From: Bacteroidales bacterium
GTDB lineage: Bacteria > Bacteroidota > Bacteroidia > Bacteroidales > F082
NCBI GenBank assembly: GCA_017651645.1
Contig: JAGCCO010000003.1
Coordinates: forward strand, 62,001-126,000
Length of the DNA stretch: 64,000 bases
Reading direction: 5' to 3'
Under the pieces are notes generated by a model that worked only from the letters and a program-made list of their open reading frames with translations, did no database searches and was not told where the DNA came from. Positions 20,348-29,923 of the stretch are shown piece after piece. The translations under genes and the position numbers were made by a program. Numbering within the stretch: the first letter of the stretch is position 1; the number at the start of each line of letters is the position of its first letter.

Positions 20348-20926
20348 TTATTTCAGATTTGTAAAAGAATTATTTCCAAAAGTATAAATCGCTTCGGTTT
20401 GTATCACATTGCTTTCATGCAAGGCTCGGTCAAGGATGCGAATCTCGAATTTCACCGTGTCGTTGGGTGAGAAAGGATTCTGCACCGTCAACTTATAGTC
20501 CATCGTGCCGCTGATGGCCTTAGGCTCTTCTGAGTCGCGAAGGCGTTTGAAGCGGGCGTTGAAGGTCACCGTGTCGAAGAGCACGAGCGTGTCGGCGGGA
20601 CCCGTCGGCACATGCGGACTCAGCAGCGGAGTCTTGACAAACACACCGTTCTCCGACTTCAGGTAATCGATCACCATATTATAATAATATGTGTCGTTGA
20701 AGCCGAAAGGTGGCAACGTGTCGCTATCGTCGAGGCCAAGGTCGCCGTCACCGTCGGTATAGGAAAACAAAATGACGCCCTGACCGCTGAAAGTGCTGTC
20801 GGGATTCATCAGGTAAGTGAAGCCTTCGTAGGCAATCTTCGGCTCAACAGGATATTCCACCTTCTTCTGGCAAGAAAACACTGCCAAAGCCATGAGAAAT
20901 AAACCTATGAGATACCGTTTTTTCAT
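20348..20926 (-). CDS. Lipoprotein of unknown function
   Basis: 192 residues from the Met at 20926 (MKKRYLIG), which gives a clean lipoprotein signal ending AVFSC; a longer upstream frame lacks a signal. The mature part includes SYTDGDGDLGLDDSD, a Ca-binding-like Asp-rich loop, and a C-terminal sheet region. Similar lipoproteins often accompany Bacteroidota surface enzymes, but I cannot name a family. It is the first gene of the minus-strand export cluster, six bases before the M1 peptidase start. Confidence 0.75.
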   Translation of the reverse strand: MKKRYLIGLFLMALAVFSCQKKVEYPVEPKIAYEGFTYLMNPDSTFSGQGVILFSYTDGDGDLGLDDSDTLPPFGFNDTYYYNMVIDYLKSENGVFVKTPLLSPHVPTGPADTLVLFDTVTFNARFKRLRDSEEPKAISGTMDYKLTVQNPFSPNDTVKFEIRILDRALHESNVIQTEAIYTFGNNSFTNLK

Positions 20927-21062
20927 TGTTTCTGTTTTAGGCGGTAAAAGTACAAAATAATGGTGAAATAGCCACAACAATAATTAAATTAGATTATCTT
21001 TTGATTTTCAACCGATTAACAAAAATCCATCAAAAAATATCGTGGAAAAGTGTGGAAAAGTG

Positions 21063-21091
21063 TTGACTTATTCACAAAAGTTGTATCTTTG
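21063..21091 (+). promoter_or_regulatory. Promoter of the zeta-toxin-like gene
   Basis: TTG at 21063-21065 and TATCTTTG at 21084-21091 are separated by 18 bases, a near-ideal Bacteroidota sigma promoter. The predicted leader is about 50 bases. Confidence 0.75.
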
Positions 21092-21146
21092 CAGCCGATT
21101 CTGGCATGAAAATGGCAGTATCGAACGAGCAGAAATGATATTTTAG

Positions 21147-21740
21147 ATGCCGAGTTTATATATCATATCAGGTTGTAACGGAGCAGGAAAGACGACTGCT
21201 TCCTTGACTGTTTTGCCCGAGACGCTGCAGTGCAAGGAGTTCGTCAACTGCGATGAGATCGCCAAGGGTCTGTCGCCGCTCAACCCCGACGGTGCCAAGG
21301 TCGCCGCAGGTCGCCTGATGTTATCGCGCATCAAGAAACTCATCGCTGACAAAGAAGACTTTGCCATCGAGACCACCTTGGCCGCCAAATCCTATCACGC
21401 ACTCATCAAGAAAGCCCGCGAGGAAGGCTACAAAGCCAGCCTCATTTATTTCTGGCTGCAAAGCCCCGACTTGGCCATCAAGCGCGTGGCGGAACGTGTG
21501 AAGCACGGCGGTCATCATGTGGACGACAGTATCATCCGCAGGCGTTACAAAGCAGGCATCAAGAACCTTTTTCATCTTTATTGCCCCGTCGTTGACTACT
21601 TTCTGTTCATCGACAACAGCATCATGCCTTCTGAGGTCATCGCCGAAGGAAACATTAAATCAACCAAGTTTTACAACGAAGAAAAATTCAAAAAAATCAG
21701 AGAATATGACAACAGTAACAGTGAATGCCAAGAAGAATGA
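21147..21740 (+). CDS. Zeta-toxin-like P-loop kinase
   Basis: A 197-residue cytosolic protein with Walker A SGCNGAGKTT (Gly9-Thr17), then FVNCDEIAKGL and FAIETTLAAKSY, the zeta-toxin/Chloramphenicol-phosphotransferase-like pattern. Characterised zeta toxins phosphorylate UDP-N-acetylglucosamine and are held by an epsilon antitoxin. Many Bacteroidota homologues are stand-alone kinases, so toxicity is not proven. The last 35 bases are overlapped by a 66-codon gene in another frame, which could be the partner. The gene has its own strong promoter. Confidence 0.82.
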   Translation: MPSLYIISGCNGAGKTTASLTVLPETLQCKEFVNCDEIAKGLSPLNPDGAKVAAGRLMLSRIKKLIADKEDFAIETTLAAKSYHALIKKAREEGYKASLIYFWLQSPDLAIKRVAERVKHGGHHVDDSIIRRRYKAGIKNLFHLYCPVVDYFLFIDNSIMPSEVIAEGNIKSTKFYNEEKFKKIREYDNSNSECQEE

Positions 21741-21906
21741 AGTTTCGTCCTTCACCAAGAAATTGATGAGCGGCCTCGACCTCTCGATGCAACGCCTGCT
21801 CGCCATGCGCTGCCGCCACAACGGTTCCTTCTGCTTCTGCGATGCCGATGGCAACATCTACACCGTGAAAGCCAAGGAAGTCAGAGCCATGATGGAACAG
21901 GAATAA
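21706..21906 (+). CDS. Small protein overlapping the zeta-like kinase, candidate antitoxin
   Basis: A 66-residue product. Its ATG lies 35 bases before the kinase stop, so translation is probably coupled. The sequence starts MTTVTVNAKK, has the basic segment MRCRHNGSFCFCDADGN and ends VRAMMEQE; two helices around a short beta-hairpin seem likely. No known family is recognised. Position suggests an antitoxin or regulator, but the order (after the kinase) is the reverse of epsilon-zeta. A hairpin terminator follows. Confidence 0.65.
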   Translation: MTTVTVNAKKNEVSSFTKKLMSGLDLSMQRLLAMRCRHNGSFCFCDADGNIYTVKAKEVRAMMEQE

Positions 21907-21929
21907 TCTCCTTCGTCACATAGAATCCT

Positions 21930-21970
21930 AACCACGACTTGCAGGTTTTGTCCTGCGAATCGTGGTTTTT
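21930..21970 (+). terminator. Intrinsic terminator of the kinase/small-gene pair
   Basis: Stem AACCACGA/TCGTGGTT with an inner GCAGG/CCTGC pair, followed by a run of six T. The next gene's -7 box starts four bases after the T-run. Confidence 0.82.
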
Positions 21971-21973
21971 TCG

Positions 21974-21981
21974 TATCTTTG
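21974..21981 (+). promoter_or_regulatory. -7 promoter box for the GH29 gene
   Basis: TATCTTTG immediately after the upstream terminator, 22 bases before the start codon. Its -33 region would fall inside the terminator hairpin. Confidence 0.6.
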
Positions 21982-22002
21982 TCGCCATAATACATTGCCC
22001 TC

Positions 22003-23469
22003 ATGAAGAAAAAAGTTATCCTCCTCTTTTTATTAGGTGCCCTCAGCACCACAGCCTTTGCCCAATCCGACCAACAACCCGAAACCGACCCCATTATCGT
22101 GAATCGTATCCACGAATGGCAAGACCTGAAATTCGGCTTCATGATGCACTGGGGCATCTACGCCCAATGGGAAGTTGTCGAATCGTGGTCCATCTGCAAC
22201 GAGCCCTGGATCAACCGCAATGGTGCGGATTATTATCAATACAAGACTGATTACCAAAACCTTAACAAAACCTTCAACCCACAACATTTTGACCCATCGA
22301 AATGGGCCGAGGCCGCCAAAAACGCGGGCATGAAATATGTCGTCTTCACCACAAAGCACCACGACGGCTTCTGCATGTTTGACACCAAGGAGACCACCTA
22401 CTCCACCGTCGACCCGAGTTGCCCGTTCTCGAAGAATCCGAAGGCTGACATCGCAGGCGAAGTGGTGAAAGCCTTCCGCGAGAAAGGCTTTTGGACCGGC
22501 CTCTACTTCTCGAAACCCGACTGGCACTGCGATGATTATTGGGCACACGAATGGGCCACCCCCGACCGCAACGTCAACTACGACCCGACGGAGAAACCCG
22601 AGCGTTTCGAGAAATACAAACAATTCACCCACAGACAAATACGCGAGCTGACCCACAATTACGGCGACATCGACATCCTTTGGCTCGACGGCGGTTGGGT
22701 GCGCCCCGAATGGAGCGTGAACGAGGAAACGCGTCCGTGGCTCGGCTGCCAAGGCTACATCCAAGACATCGACATGCCCCGAGTGGCCGAAATCGCCCGT
22801 GAGAACAATCCCGACCTTATCATCGTCGACCGTTCTGTGGGCGGCAAATACGAGAACTACCAGACTCCTGAACAACAGGTGCCAGACTCTCTCCTGCCCT
22901 ATCCCTGGGAGACCTGCATGTCGATGGGTAACTCTTGGTCGTATGTCTCCACCGACACCTACAAAAGCACCAATAAACTCATCCATCTGCTCTGCGACAT
23001 CGTCGCCAAAGGCGGCAACTTCCTCCTCAACGTGGGTCCCGACGCCGACGGCAACCTGCCCGACACGGCCCTGCTCCGCATGAAGGAAATCGGCGATTGG
23101 ATGCAGGTGAATGGCGAGGCCATCTATGGCACAAGACCGATATATCCCTTCACCTACGGCAAGTTCCGCTTCACGCAAAAGGGCGACAAGGTTTACGGCA
23201 TTTTCCTTCTTGACGAGCAGGAAAGCCCCGTGCCCCATTTGTATTGGTTCGATTCCAAAGGAATGCCCGAACTAAAAACAGGGAAAATCAAGATTCTGGG
23301 AAGCAACAAAACAGCCACTTTGAGCCTCAAAAGCGGTTCAAAAGACCTAGACTATTACAGCCCTACCTATCAAATCGAAATCCCAAACGATTATCTGTTC
23401 GAGATGCCTCACGCGGTAGTGTTCGAGATGCGCCGTGGTAAAGCGGTGATTACCCCACAACGATATTGA
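22003..23469 (+). CDS. Alpha-L-fucosidase (GH29)
   Basis: A 488-residue exported glycosidase with a signal peptide ending AFAQS (about residue 21). GH29 signatures include [28 protein letters not shown] and [11 protein letters not shown]; Asp229 in the last is the expected nucleophile. It should release terminal fucose from host or plant glycans in the periplasm or at the surface. The C-terminal about 120 residues form a beta-sandwich. Its end overlaps that of leuS by 20 bases on the opposite strand. No other polysaccharide-utilisation genes are adjacent. Confidence 0.94.
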   Translation: MKKKVILLFLLGALSTTAFAQSDQQPETDPIIVNRIHEWQDLKFGFMMHWGIYAQWEVVESWSICNEPWINRNGADYYQYKTDYQNLNKTFNPQHFDPSKWAEAAKNAGMKYVVFTTKHHDGFCMFDTKETTYSTVDPSCPFSKNPKADIAGEVVKAFREKGFWTGLYFSKPDWHCDDYWAHEWATPDRNVNYDPTEKPERFEKYKQFTHRQIRELTHNYGDIDILWLDGGWVRPEWSVNEETRPWLGCQGYIQDIDMPRVAEIARENNPDLIIVDRSVGGKYENYQTPEQQVPDSLLPYPWETCMSMGNSWSYVSTDTYKSTNKLIHLLCDIVAKGGNFLLNVGPDADGNLPDTALLRMKEIGDWMQVNGEAIYGTRPIYPFTYGKFRFTQKGDKVYGIFLLDEQESPVPHLYWFDSKGMPELKTGKIKILGSNKTATLSLKSGSKDLDYYSPTYQIEIPNDYLFEMPHAVVFEMRRGKAVITPQRY

Positions 23470-26400
23470 CAATCTTCTTCGGCACGTAGATGACCTTGCG
23501 CACCTGCTTGCCCTCAATCCATTTGGCGGACTCGGGAGCAGCAAGCACGGCGGCTTGCACCTCATCAGCATTCATTGTGACGGGCAACTCCATATTGAAA
23601 CGCATTTTGCCGTTGAAACTGACGGGATAGTTGAAGCTGTTCTCTATCGTCTTGCTCTCGTCATAGACCGGGAAAGCGGCATCCACCACCGAGGTCTCAT
23701 GACCCAATAGGTGCCACAACTCTTCAGCGATGTGGGGCGCATAAGGAGAAATCATTACCGTCAGCGGCTCCAGAATCTCGCGCTTGTTGCACTTGAGGTC
23801 GGCCAGCTCGTTGACGCAAATCATGAAGGCCGAAACGACCGTGTTGAACGAGATGCTCTCGATGCCTTCCTCTTCCTTCTTGATGAGCTTGTGCAGGCTC
23901 TTCAGCTCGGGAGCATTGGCAGGCTCGTCGCTGACGCAGAACTCGTTGTTCTCGTTGTGGAACAGCCTCCAGAACTTGCGCACGAAGCGGAAGGTACCTT
24001 CGATACCTTGCGTGTCCCAAGGCTTGGATTGCTCCAAAGGTCCGAGGAACATCTCATAGAGACGTAGCGTGTCGGCACCGTATTTCTCCACCAAGTCGTC
24101 GGGGTTCTGCACGTTGTACTTCGACTTCGACATCTTTTCGACTTCGGAACCGCAAACGAAAACGTCGTTGCCGTCCTTGTCCTTCTCGAAGATGAAACGG
24201 GCATCGTGCAGGTCGTCGCGCCACTGACGGAAGGCTTCCACATCAAGCACGTCATTGCGCACCATATTAATGTCCACATGTATCGGATCGCTGAACAGTT
24301 CTCGATCAGGCAGGTTCTTAGAAATGAACATTGCACCCGTGAAAGCCTCACCTTCCACAAAAGCAGGGACATCCTTGCCAGCAATCAAATCCTTAATCTT
24401 CTGCTCAACAACGTTTGTTCCCTTCTCATAGTCGTTCACCACGTCAATGATGGGCACCATCAGCAGTTTGTAGCCTTTACTCTCGGCGTACTCCTGCCAC
24501 GGTTCAGCCACCTTTTCAAGGTTGCCCATGCGGTTGATTTCGATGAGAATACCCTTCTCGGGGCTGAAAAAGTCGAAACGGCGACGTCCATCCTTGAAGT
24601 CCTTCTCAAACTTCACACCCAACTTGTTATCCTTTATCATGTTCCAAATGGTGTATTCGCACAATTTCTCCATGTTGACACGATAGGCAAAGCTTGAACG
24701 GCCTTGAATCATGCCCTGATTGATCATGCGCTGGAAAGGCTCGTCCTTGCAGGACAGACCGATGTCGTAGAGGAACTTGCACCAGAAGCGGCTGTAAATC
24801 AAGTGACCAGTGGCATGTTCAGCACCACCGATATAGAGGTCAACGTTCTGCCAATAGTCGTTGGCTTCGCGGCTGAAATATTCCTTGTCATTGTGCGGAT
24901 CTTCGTAGCGGAAATAATAACCACTCGAACCAGCAAAGCCCGGCATGGTGTTGGTCTCGATGGGATAGCCTTCCTCCGTGACCCAGTTCGTGGCGCGAGC
25001 CAAAGGTGGCTCACCTGTCTCGGTGGGTTTGTACTCGCTGATGGCAGGCAACTCCAATGGCAGCTTTGACTCATCCATGGCGTAAGGCATACCGTCCTTG
25101 TAATAGATCGGGAACGGCTCGCCCCAATAACGTTGGCGGCTAAAGATGGCATCACGGAGACGGTAGTTGGTCTTTCCCGTACCGACACCCAATTTCTCCA
25201 GTTCTTCAATCATACGCTCGATAGCTTTCTTGACGGTCAAGCCGTTGAGGAAGCCCGAGTTGACCAGCTCGCCGTCCTTGGCGTCGAAGCTCTCGTCCCA
25301 AGTAGAAGGGTCAGTCGGCTCAGTGCCAGGTTTCTTCACCACTTGGATGATGGGCAGGTTGAAATGACAGGCAAAAGCGAAGTCGCGGCTGTCGTGGGCA
25401 GGAACGGCCATGATGGCGCCAGTACCGTAACCCATCAGCACGTAGTCGGCAATCCAGATGGGCAGTTTGGCACCCGTGATGGGGTTGATACCGTAAGCAC
25501 CCGTGAAGGCACCGCTCACCTTGCGGACCTCGGCCATACGCTCGCGTTCGCTGCGGTTCTTGGTGCGGGTTATATAATCCTCCACCTCGGCGCGCTGCTC
25601 AGGCGTGGTGATTTCCGAAACCAACTCATGCTCAGGGGCTAGCACCATAAATGTGGTGCCGAACAAGGTATCCGCACGAGTGGTAAACACCTCTAAATCG
25701 ATGTCTTTACCATCCACCTTGAAGATGACGGAAGCTCCCATTGACTTGCCGATCCAGTTGCGCTGAAGGTCTTTCACTGACTCGCTCCAGTCCACGGTCT
25801 CGAGGCCTTGGAGCAAACGGTCGGCATAAGCCGTGATGCGGAGTTGCCACTGTTTCATCGACTTGCGCTCCACGGGGAAGCCGCCACGCACGGAGAGGCC
25901 GTCGGCCACCTCGTCGTTGGCGAGCACTGTACCCAAACCAGGGCACCAGTTCACCATGGCCTCGGCCTGATAAGCCAAGCGGTAGTTCATCAACACCTCT
26001 TGTTGCTGTTTCTCGCTCATGGCCTTCCACTCGGCGGCGGTGAAGCTCAGCGGCTTGCTCTCGGCCACGTTGAGACCTTCAGTACCTTTTTCCTCGAAGC
26101 GGTGGATCAGCTTACTGATGGGTTGGGCTTTCTGGCAACCGTTGCAATAGAACGAGTTGAACAGCTGAATGAAAGTCCATTGCGTCCACTTGTAGTAGCC
26201 CGGCTCGCAGGTGCGCACCTCGCGGTCCCAGTCGTAGCTAAAGCCTATTTTGTTCATCTGTTCGCGGTAGCGGTTGATGTTCTTCTCTGTCGTCACGGCG
26301 GGATGCGTGCCCGTTTGAATGGCGTACTGCTCGGCAGGCAGACCATAAGCGTCGTAGCCCATCGGGTGCAGCACGTTGAAGCCCTTCAGACGCTTGTAAC

Positions 26401-26587
26401 GCGCATAGATATCGGAGGCGATATAACCCAGCGGGTGTCCAACATGCAGGCCCGCGCCCGAGGGATACGGAAACATATCCAGGACATAGAATTTCGGCTT
26501 ACTGTGGTCAATATCAACCTTATACACTTTGTGGTCGCGCCAATACTGCTGCCACTTCTTCTCGATTTCGATAAAGTTATAGTCCAT
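23450..26587 (-). CDS. leuS: Leucyl-tRNA synthetase with an extra nuclease-like insertion
   Basis: A class Ia synthetase charging tRNA-Leu. The HIGH-type motif is HVGH (48-51) and KMSKS is at 818-822; the editing domain lies between. The length, 1045 residues, exceeds the roughly 920-950 I expect for this phylum. The excess lies at about residues 637-766 (bases 24290-24680), after [11 protein letters not shown] and before PIHVDINM. It contains [16 protein letters not shown] and [18 protein letters not shown], which resemble the DUF559/Vsr-like PD-(D/E)XK fold. All synthetase motifs are intact, so it is surely functional. A -7 box is at 26625-26632. Confidence 0.96.
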   Translation of the reverse strand: MDYNFIEIEKKWQQYWRDHKVYKVDIDHSKPKFYVLDMFPYPSGAGLHVGHPLGYIASDIYARYKRLKGFNVLHPMGYDAYGLPAEQYAIQTGTHPAVTTEKNINRYREQMNKIGFSYDWDREVRTCEPGYYKWTQWTFIQLFNSFYCNGCQKAQPISKLIHRFEEKGTEGLNVAESKPLSFTAAEWKAMSEKQQQEVLMNYRLAYQAEAMVNWCPGLGTVLANDEVADGLSVRGGFPVERKSMKQWQLRITAYADRLLQGLETVDWSESVKDLQRNWIGKSMGASVIFKVDGKDIDLEVFTTRADTLFGTTFMVLAPEHELVSEITTPEQRAEVEDYITRTKNRSERERMAEVRKVSGAFTGAYGINPITGAKLPIWIADYVLMGYGTGAIMAVPAHDSRDFAFACHFNLPIIQVVKKPGTEPTDPSTWDESFDAKDGELVNSGFLNGLTVKKAIERMIEELEKLGVGTGKTNYRLRDAIFSRQRYWGEPFPIYYKDGMPYAMDESKLPLELPAISEYKPTETGEPPLARATNWVTEEGYPIETNTMPGFAGSSGYYFRYEDPHNDKEYFSREANDYWQNVDLYIGGAEHATGHLIYSRFWCKFLYDIGLSCKDEPFQRMINQGMIQGRSSFAYRVNMEKLCEYTIWNMIKDNKLGVKFEKDFKDGRRRFDFFSPEKGILIEINRMGNLEKVAEPWQEYAESKGYKLLMVPIIDVVNDYEKGTNVVEQKIKDLIAGKDVPAFVEGEAFTGAMFISKNLPDRELFSDPIHVDINMVRNDVLDVEAFRQWRDDLHDARFIFEKDKDGNDVFVCGSEVEKMSKSKYNVQNPDDLVEKYGADTLRLYEMFLGPLEQSKPWDTQGIEGTFRFVRKFWRLFHNENNEFCVSDEPANAPELKSLHKLIKKEEEGIESISFNTVVSAFMICVNELADLKCNKREILEPLTVMISPYAPHIAEELWHLLGHETSVVDAAFPVYDESKTIENSFNYPVSFNGKMRFNMELPVTMNADEVQAAVLAAPESAKWIEGKQVRKVIYVPKKIVNIVVG

Positions 26588-26624
26588 ATAACGAGGTGTT
26601 TTTTGCGGTTTTTAAAGAAACTGC

Positions 26625-26632
26625 AAAAATAG
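26625..26632 (-). promoter_or_regulatory. -7 promoter box for leuS
   Basis: Minus-strand TATTTTTG followed by CAG, 38 bases upstream of the leuS start. Confidence 0.6.
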
Positions 26633-26658
26633 GATTTTTTTCAATAAATTATGGCTTG

Positions 26659-27693
26659 TTATTCGAACAAATTCAACTCACCCGAAGGCTTAATCCTCGT
26701 CTTCCCCAAATGCTTGTAAGCCAAATCGGTGCACTCGCGACCACGAGGCGTGCGCATAATGAAGCCTTCTTGGATAAGAAACGGCTCGCAGACCTCTTCG
26801 ATAGTGCCTGGGTCCTCACCCACTGCTGTGGCTATGGTGTTCACGCCAACGGGGCCACCTTTGAACTTGTCAATGATGGTCGAGAGAATCTTGTTGTCCA
26901 TGTCGTCGAGGCCGTGCTCGTCCACATTGAGTGCTTTTAATCCGATGCGAGCAATGTCAATGGTGACAATGCCGTCGCCTTGGATTTGGGCGAAGTCGCG
27001 GATGCGACGCAGCAACATGTTGGCAATACGTGGCGTGCCACGACTGCGGCGGGCTATTTCGAAAGCCGCCGTGTCATCGATGGGTACACGCAAGATGCCT
27101 GCCGAACGCTTCACAATCTTAGTCAAAGTCTTGGCGTCATAATACTCCAAACGGAGTTTGATGCCGAAACGTTCACGCAGGGGCGCCGTCAGCATGCCGC
27201 TGCGGGTGGTGGCACCAATCAAGGTGAAAGGATTCAGCGTGATTTGGATGCTCCGAGCGCTGGGACCCGTTTCCAACATGATGTCAATGCGGAAGTCTTC
27301 CATAGCAGAATAGAGATACTCTTCCACCACGGGGCTCAGACGGTGGATCTCGTCAATGAAAAGCACATCGTTCGGCTCAAGGCTGGTGAGCAGACCCGCA
27401 AGGTTGCCTGGCTTGTCCAACACTGGGCCTGAAGTCATCTTCATACCCACACCCAACTCATGCGCAATGATATGCGACAAAGTGGTCTTACCCAATCCCG
27501 GAGGGCCGTGCAAAAGAGTATGGTCGAGGGCCTCACCACGCTGAGCGGCAGCCTTCACGAAAACGCGCAGGTTGTCAACCACTTGCTTCTGTCCGGCAAA
27601 GCTTTCAAACATGTCGGGACGCAAGGCATTTTCGAGGTCTTTTTCAGCCTTCGAGAGGTGGGAAGCGTTGGCGTCTAGATTGCTATTCATCAT
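26659..27693 (-). CDS. ruvB: Holliday junction branch migration helicase RuvB
   Basis: The 344-residue AAA+ motor of the RuvAB complex. Walker A is GPPGLGKT (63-70) and Walker B lies in [10 protein letters not shown]. The arginine-finger region [18 protein letters not shown] and the C-terminal winged helix ([23 protein letters not shown]) are also present. Either of the first two Mets could start it. Its promoter overlaps the divergent promoter of the SPOR gene. Neither ruvA nor ruvC is adjacent, as usual in Bacteroidota. Confidence 0.97.
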   Translation of the reverse strand: MMNSNLDANASHLSKAEKDLENALRPDMFESFAGQKQVVDNLRVFVKAAAQRGEALDHTLLHGPPGLGKTTLSHIIAHELGVGMKMTSGPVLDKPGNLAGLLTSLEPNDVLFIDEIHRLSPVVEEYLYSAMEDFRIDIMLETGPSARSIQITLNPFTLIGATTRSGMLTAPLRERFGIKLRLEYYDAKTLTKIVKRSAGILRVPIDDTAAFEIARRSRGTPRIANMLLRRIRDFAQIQGDGIVTIDIARIGLKALNVDEHGLDDMDNKILSTIIDKFKGGPVGVNTIATAVGEDPGTIEEVCEPFLIQEGFIMRTPRGRECTDLAYKHLGKTRIKPSGELNLFE

Positions 27694-27716
27694 TCAATTT
27701 TGTGTGCAAAGATACA

Positions 27717-27746
27717 ACTTTCGATGGAAATTTGCGTTTTGTCAAA
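27717..27746 (-). promoter_or_regulatory. Promoter of ruvB
   Basis: The minus-strand -7 TATCTTTG (27717-27724) and -33 TTTG (27743-27746) are spaced by 18 bases. The -33 element falls in the spacer of the divergent promoter. Confidence 0.72.
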
Positions 27747-27760
27747 AAAATGTATCTTTG
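27731..27760 (+). promoter_or_regulatory. Promoter of the SPOR-domain gene
   Basis: TTTG at 27731-27734 and TATCTTTG at 27753-27760 with an 18-base spacer, interleaved with the ruvB promoter. Confidence 0.75.
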
Positions 27761-27780
27761 CAGTCTCAACTCATAAGGTT

Positions 27781-28203
27781 ATGAAACGCATTCTTTGTTT
27801 GATCATATTCGTGGCTTCGGTTTCTCTTGGCTTTGCGCAAAACCGTGGTTCTCTGAATGTTGACCAAGACAGCCGCATCGAGAGTCTTATTTCGAAACAA
27901 CGTTCGCTCTACCATATTGACAGCTCATTCAGCGGCTATCGCATCCATATCTTCATGGAAATCGGCAACGAAGCCCTGAAACATGCGGAGCAAGTGAAAA
28001 GACAATTTGAAAGGTCCTTCCCTGATATTCCGATTTACCTGACATACGCGGAACCATACTTCCGTTTGCGCGCCGGCAACTTCCGCAACCGCGTGGAGGC
28101 CGAGAAATGCCTGAGACGCATCAAACCGAAATTCAAGGAAGCTTTCGTTACTTCGGACATGATATTCCGTCCGAGGGTCGACTTTTATAAAAATGAAGAA
28201 TGA
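27781..28203 (+). CDS. Exported SPOR-like domain protein
   Basis: 140 residues from the Met at 27781, which starts a signal peptide (MKRILCLIIF...LGFAQ); the longer open frame upstream crosses the promoter and is rejected. The mature part matches a SPOR/sporulation-related repeat: YRIHIFMEIGNEALKHAEQVKRQF, then YLTYAEPYFRLRAGNF and AEKCLRRI. SPOR domains bind denuded septal peptidoglycan, so a periplasmic cell-wall role is likely. It ends inside a perfect bidirectional terminator shared with the convergent dehydrogenase gene. Confidence 0.85.
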   Translation: MKRILCLIIFVASVSLGFAQNRGSLNVDQDSRIESLISKQRSLYHIDSSFSGYRIHIFMEIGNEALKHAEQVKRQFERSFPDIPIYLTYAEPYFRLRAGNFRNRVEAEKCLRRIKPKFKEAFVTSDMIFRPRVDFYKNEE

Positions 28204-28228
28204 CGCAAATTGCGTCATTCTTCATTTT
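28190..28228. terminator. Bidirectional terminator overlapping two stop codons
   Basis: A perfect 19-bp inverted repeat around a single base, with A/T runs on both ends. The stop codons of the two convergent genes (28201-28203 and 28222-28224) both lie inside it. Confidence 0.88.
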
Positions 28229-29142
28229 AGCCAACTCGTCACGTTGTCAACGACAATGCCCAACCGCAAGACAAACGCCTCTTCAGTGGCAAAACCGATG
28301 TGCGGCAACATGATGAGATTAGGAGCTCCAAACAACGGATTGTCCTGATTCAAAGGCGGCTCTTTTCCAAAGACATCGGTGGCCGCACCTGCAATCCTCC
28401 CTTGTTTCAAAGCATTGGCCAAAGCCATCTCATTCACGACGGGACCACGTGCCGTGTTAATCAATATGGAACTCTGCTTCATCAAAGCAAAATCCGCCTC
28501 CGTGATGAAGTCGCGGGTTTCGGCATTCAAGGCAACGTGAAGGGTAATGATGTCGGATTCCTTCAGCAAAGTCTCTTTGTCGACGAAGGTCACACCATCC
28601 ACTTGTTTCGGAGTGCGGTTCCAAGCCAGCACCTTGCAGCCAAAGGCATTAGCCAACTTGGCCACACGCTGTCCGATGTTACCCATACCGATGATGCCAA
28701 TGGTCTTGCCACCAATCTCGCGTCCCGGCATGATGCCTTTGCGCTGGCATTGACGCGTTATCGTATCGTTTTCAATTACTTTACGATACACATCTATCAT
28801 CAAAGCGATGGCCAACTCAGCCACAGCCTCAGTACTATAGCCTGCAGCGTTCTTCACGACGATGCCGCGACGCTGGCATTCCTCCATGTCGATATGGTCC
28901 AAGCCCGTGAAGGCAATGGAAAGCATTTTCAATTTCGGGCAAGCATCCAAAAAGTCCTTGCGCAATGGGATGTTGCTCTCGACAATAACATCCGCGCCTT
29001 CGGCACGGCGTTTCAATTCATCAAGGTTCTCATTACGGTCGGGATAGATGACCACCTCATGACCCGCATTTTTCAGGCCTTCACAAGCCGCTTCAATCTG
29101 TGGGACTTTCAGACCTAGCGGTTCCAAAAAGACGATTTTCAT
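28222..29142 (-). CDS. D-isomer-specific 2-hydroxyacid dehydrogenase
   Basis: 306 residues with the family's two Rossmann domains. The NAD-binding motif is GIIGMGNIGQRVA, and the catalytic residues fall in NTARGPVV (Arg), FGKEPP (Glu) and LPHIGF (His). It reduces a 2-oxoacid or oxidises a 2-hydroxyacid; phosphoglycerate, glyoxylate/hydroxypyruvate and similar substrates are possible, and no ACT domain is present to indicate SerA. Its ATG overlaps the ridA stop (ATGA), so it is translationally coupled to an enamine/imine deaminase. Confidence 0.9.
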   Translation of the reverse strand: MKIVFLEPLGLKVPQIEAACEGLKNAGHEVVIYPDRNENLDELKRRAEGADVIVESNIPLRKDFLDACPKLKMLSIAFTGLDHIDMEECQRRGIVVKNAAGYSTEAVAELAIALMIDVYRKVIENDTITRQCQRKGIMPGREIGGKTIGIIGMGNIGQRVAKLANAFGCKVLAWNRTPKQVDGVTFVDKETLLKESDIITLHVALNAETRDFITEADFALMKQSSILINTARGPVVNEMALANALKQGRIAGAATDVFGKEPPLNQDNPLFGAPNLIMLPHIGFATEEAFVLRLGIVVDNVTSWLK

Positions 29143-29513
29143 TTTGCGGCGATCATTTCGATTTCGACCAAAGCTTTCTTGGGCAGTTCCTTCACGGCGA
29201 AAGCTGCGCGAGCTGGATAATCACCCTTGAAATACTTGCCATACACGGCGTTCATCTCGCCAAAATAGCTCATATCGGCCAGATAGCAGGTCGATTTCAC
29301 CACATTGTCGAAAGTGCAGCCCGCTTCGTTGAGGATGGCCTCAAGGTTTTTCATGCTCTGCTCCGTTTGGGCAGTCACGCCCTCAGGCATCTCGCCCGTG
29401 GCAGGATTGATGGGAAGTTGACCAGAAATGAATACCATCCCATTGGCTTCAATAGCTTGAGAATAAGGTCCGATGGCTCCAGGAGCCTTTGTTGTTGCAA
29501 TAACTTTTTTCAT
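29139..29513 (-). CDS. ridA: RidA-family enamine/imine deaminase
   Basis: The 124-residue Rid protein hydrolyses reactive 2-aminoacrylate and related enamines. From ATG 29513 the N-terminus KAPGAIGPYSQAIEANGMVFISGQ is typical (shown here only as a family hallmark). YPARAAFAV carries the substrate Arg (about 102) and VEIEMIA the C-terminal Glu. An upstream open extension of 40 codons is out of character for the family and rejected. A -7 box is at 29543-29550. It forms a two-gene operon with the dehydrogenase. Confidence 0.93.
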   Translation of the reverse strand: MKKVIATTKAPGAIGPYSQAIEANGMVFISGQLPINPATGEMPEGVTAQTEQSMKNLEAILNEAGCTFDNVVKSTCYLADMSYFGEMNAVYGKYFKGDYPARAAFAVKELPKKALVEIEMIAAK

Positions 29514-29542
29514 TTTATTAGATTTAGATGTTTTCGAGATTG

Positions 29543-29550
29543 CAAAAGTA
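29543..29550 (-). promoter_or_regulatory. -7 promoter box for ridA
   Basis: Minus-strand TACTTTTG, 30 bases before the ridA start. Confidence 0.6.
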
Positions 29551-29596
29551 AGAAAAAAGGTCATTAATTCCGTTCTCACGGAATGAAGAAATATAT

Positions 29597-29604
29597 TACC
29601 TTTG
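29597..29604 (+). promoter_or_regulatory. -7 promoter box for the DivIC/DUF5686 operon
   Basis: TACCTTTG, 23 bases ahead of the DivIC-like start and divergent from the ridA promoter 47 bases away. Confidence 0.6.
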
Positions 29605-29626
29605 CAAACTGAAAAAAGTAGATGCC

Positions 29627-29923
29627 ATGACATTCAAAGAAATACTGCGCAAGCTCAACAACCGTTATATTTACGCCACTCTGGCCTTCTTGGTCGTCAT
29701 CCTGTTCATTGACCAATTCAACCTCTTTGAGCAAATCAGGCTGAAAAGATCGCTGAAAGACCAAAAACAGCAGATCGAATACTACGAAAAAGAGCTTTCG
29801 GAGAGCAAGCAATACCTTAACGCTCTTCAAAAAGACACGGCTACGATGGAGAAAGTGGCTCGCGAACAATACCTAATGAAACGCGATAACGAGGTTATCT
29901 ATCTAATTGAAACCCAAGAATGA
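29627..29923 (+). CDS. Septum formation initiator (DivIC/FtsB family)
   Basis: A 98-residue bitopic membrane protein: short cytosolic N-terminus, one membrane helix (about residues 15-32), a coiled coil (RLKRSLKDQKQQIEYYEKEL) and a conserved tail (EKVAREQYLMKRDNEVIYLI). It is the expected FtsB/DivIC partner in the divisome subcomplex with FtsL/FtsQ. Its stop overlaps the start of the DUF5686 gene by four bases (ATGA), suggesting coupled translation of a division factor and an outer-membrane protein. Confidence 0.88.
   Translation: MTFKEILRKLNNRYIYATLAFLVVILFIDQFNLFEQIRLKRSLKDQKQQIEYYEKELSESKQYLNALQKDTATMEKVAREQYLMKRDNEVIYLIETQE

Noticed and set aside
22033..23238. 401-codon open frame on the minus strand
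   Set aside because: Lies wholly antisense to the GH29 fucosidase gene, has no family features and is rich in residues expected from reverse reading of a GC-biased gene.
24290..24680. Intein in leuS
   Set aside because: The insertion lacks a Cys/Ser first residue, the terminal His-Asn and the splicing blocks, and is too short for a typical intein with endonuclease.
27700..27780. Longer start for the SPOR-domain protein
   Set aside because: The extra 27 codons run through a strong promoter and would bury the signal peptide.
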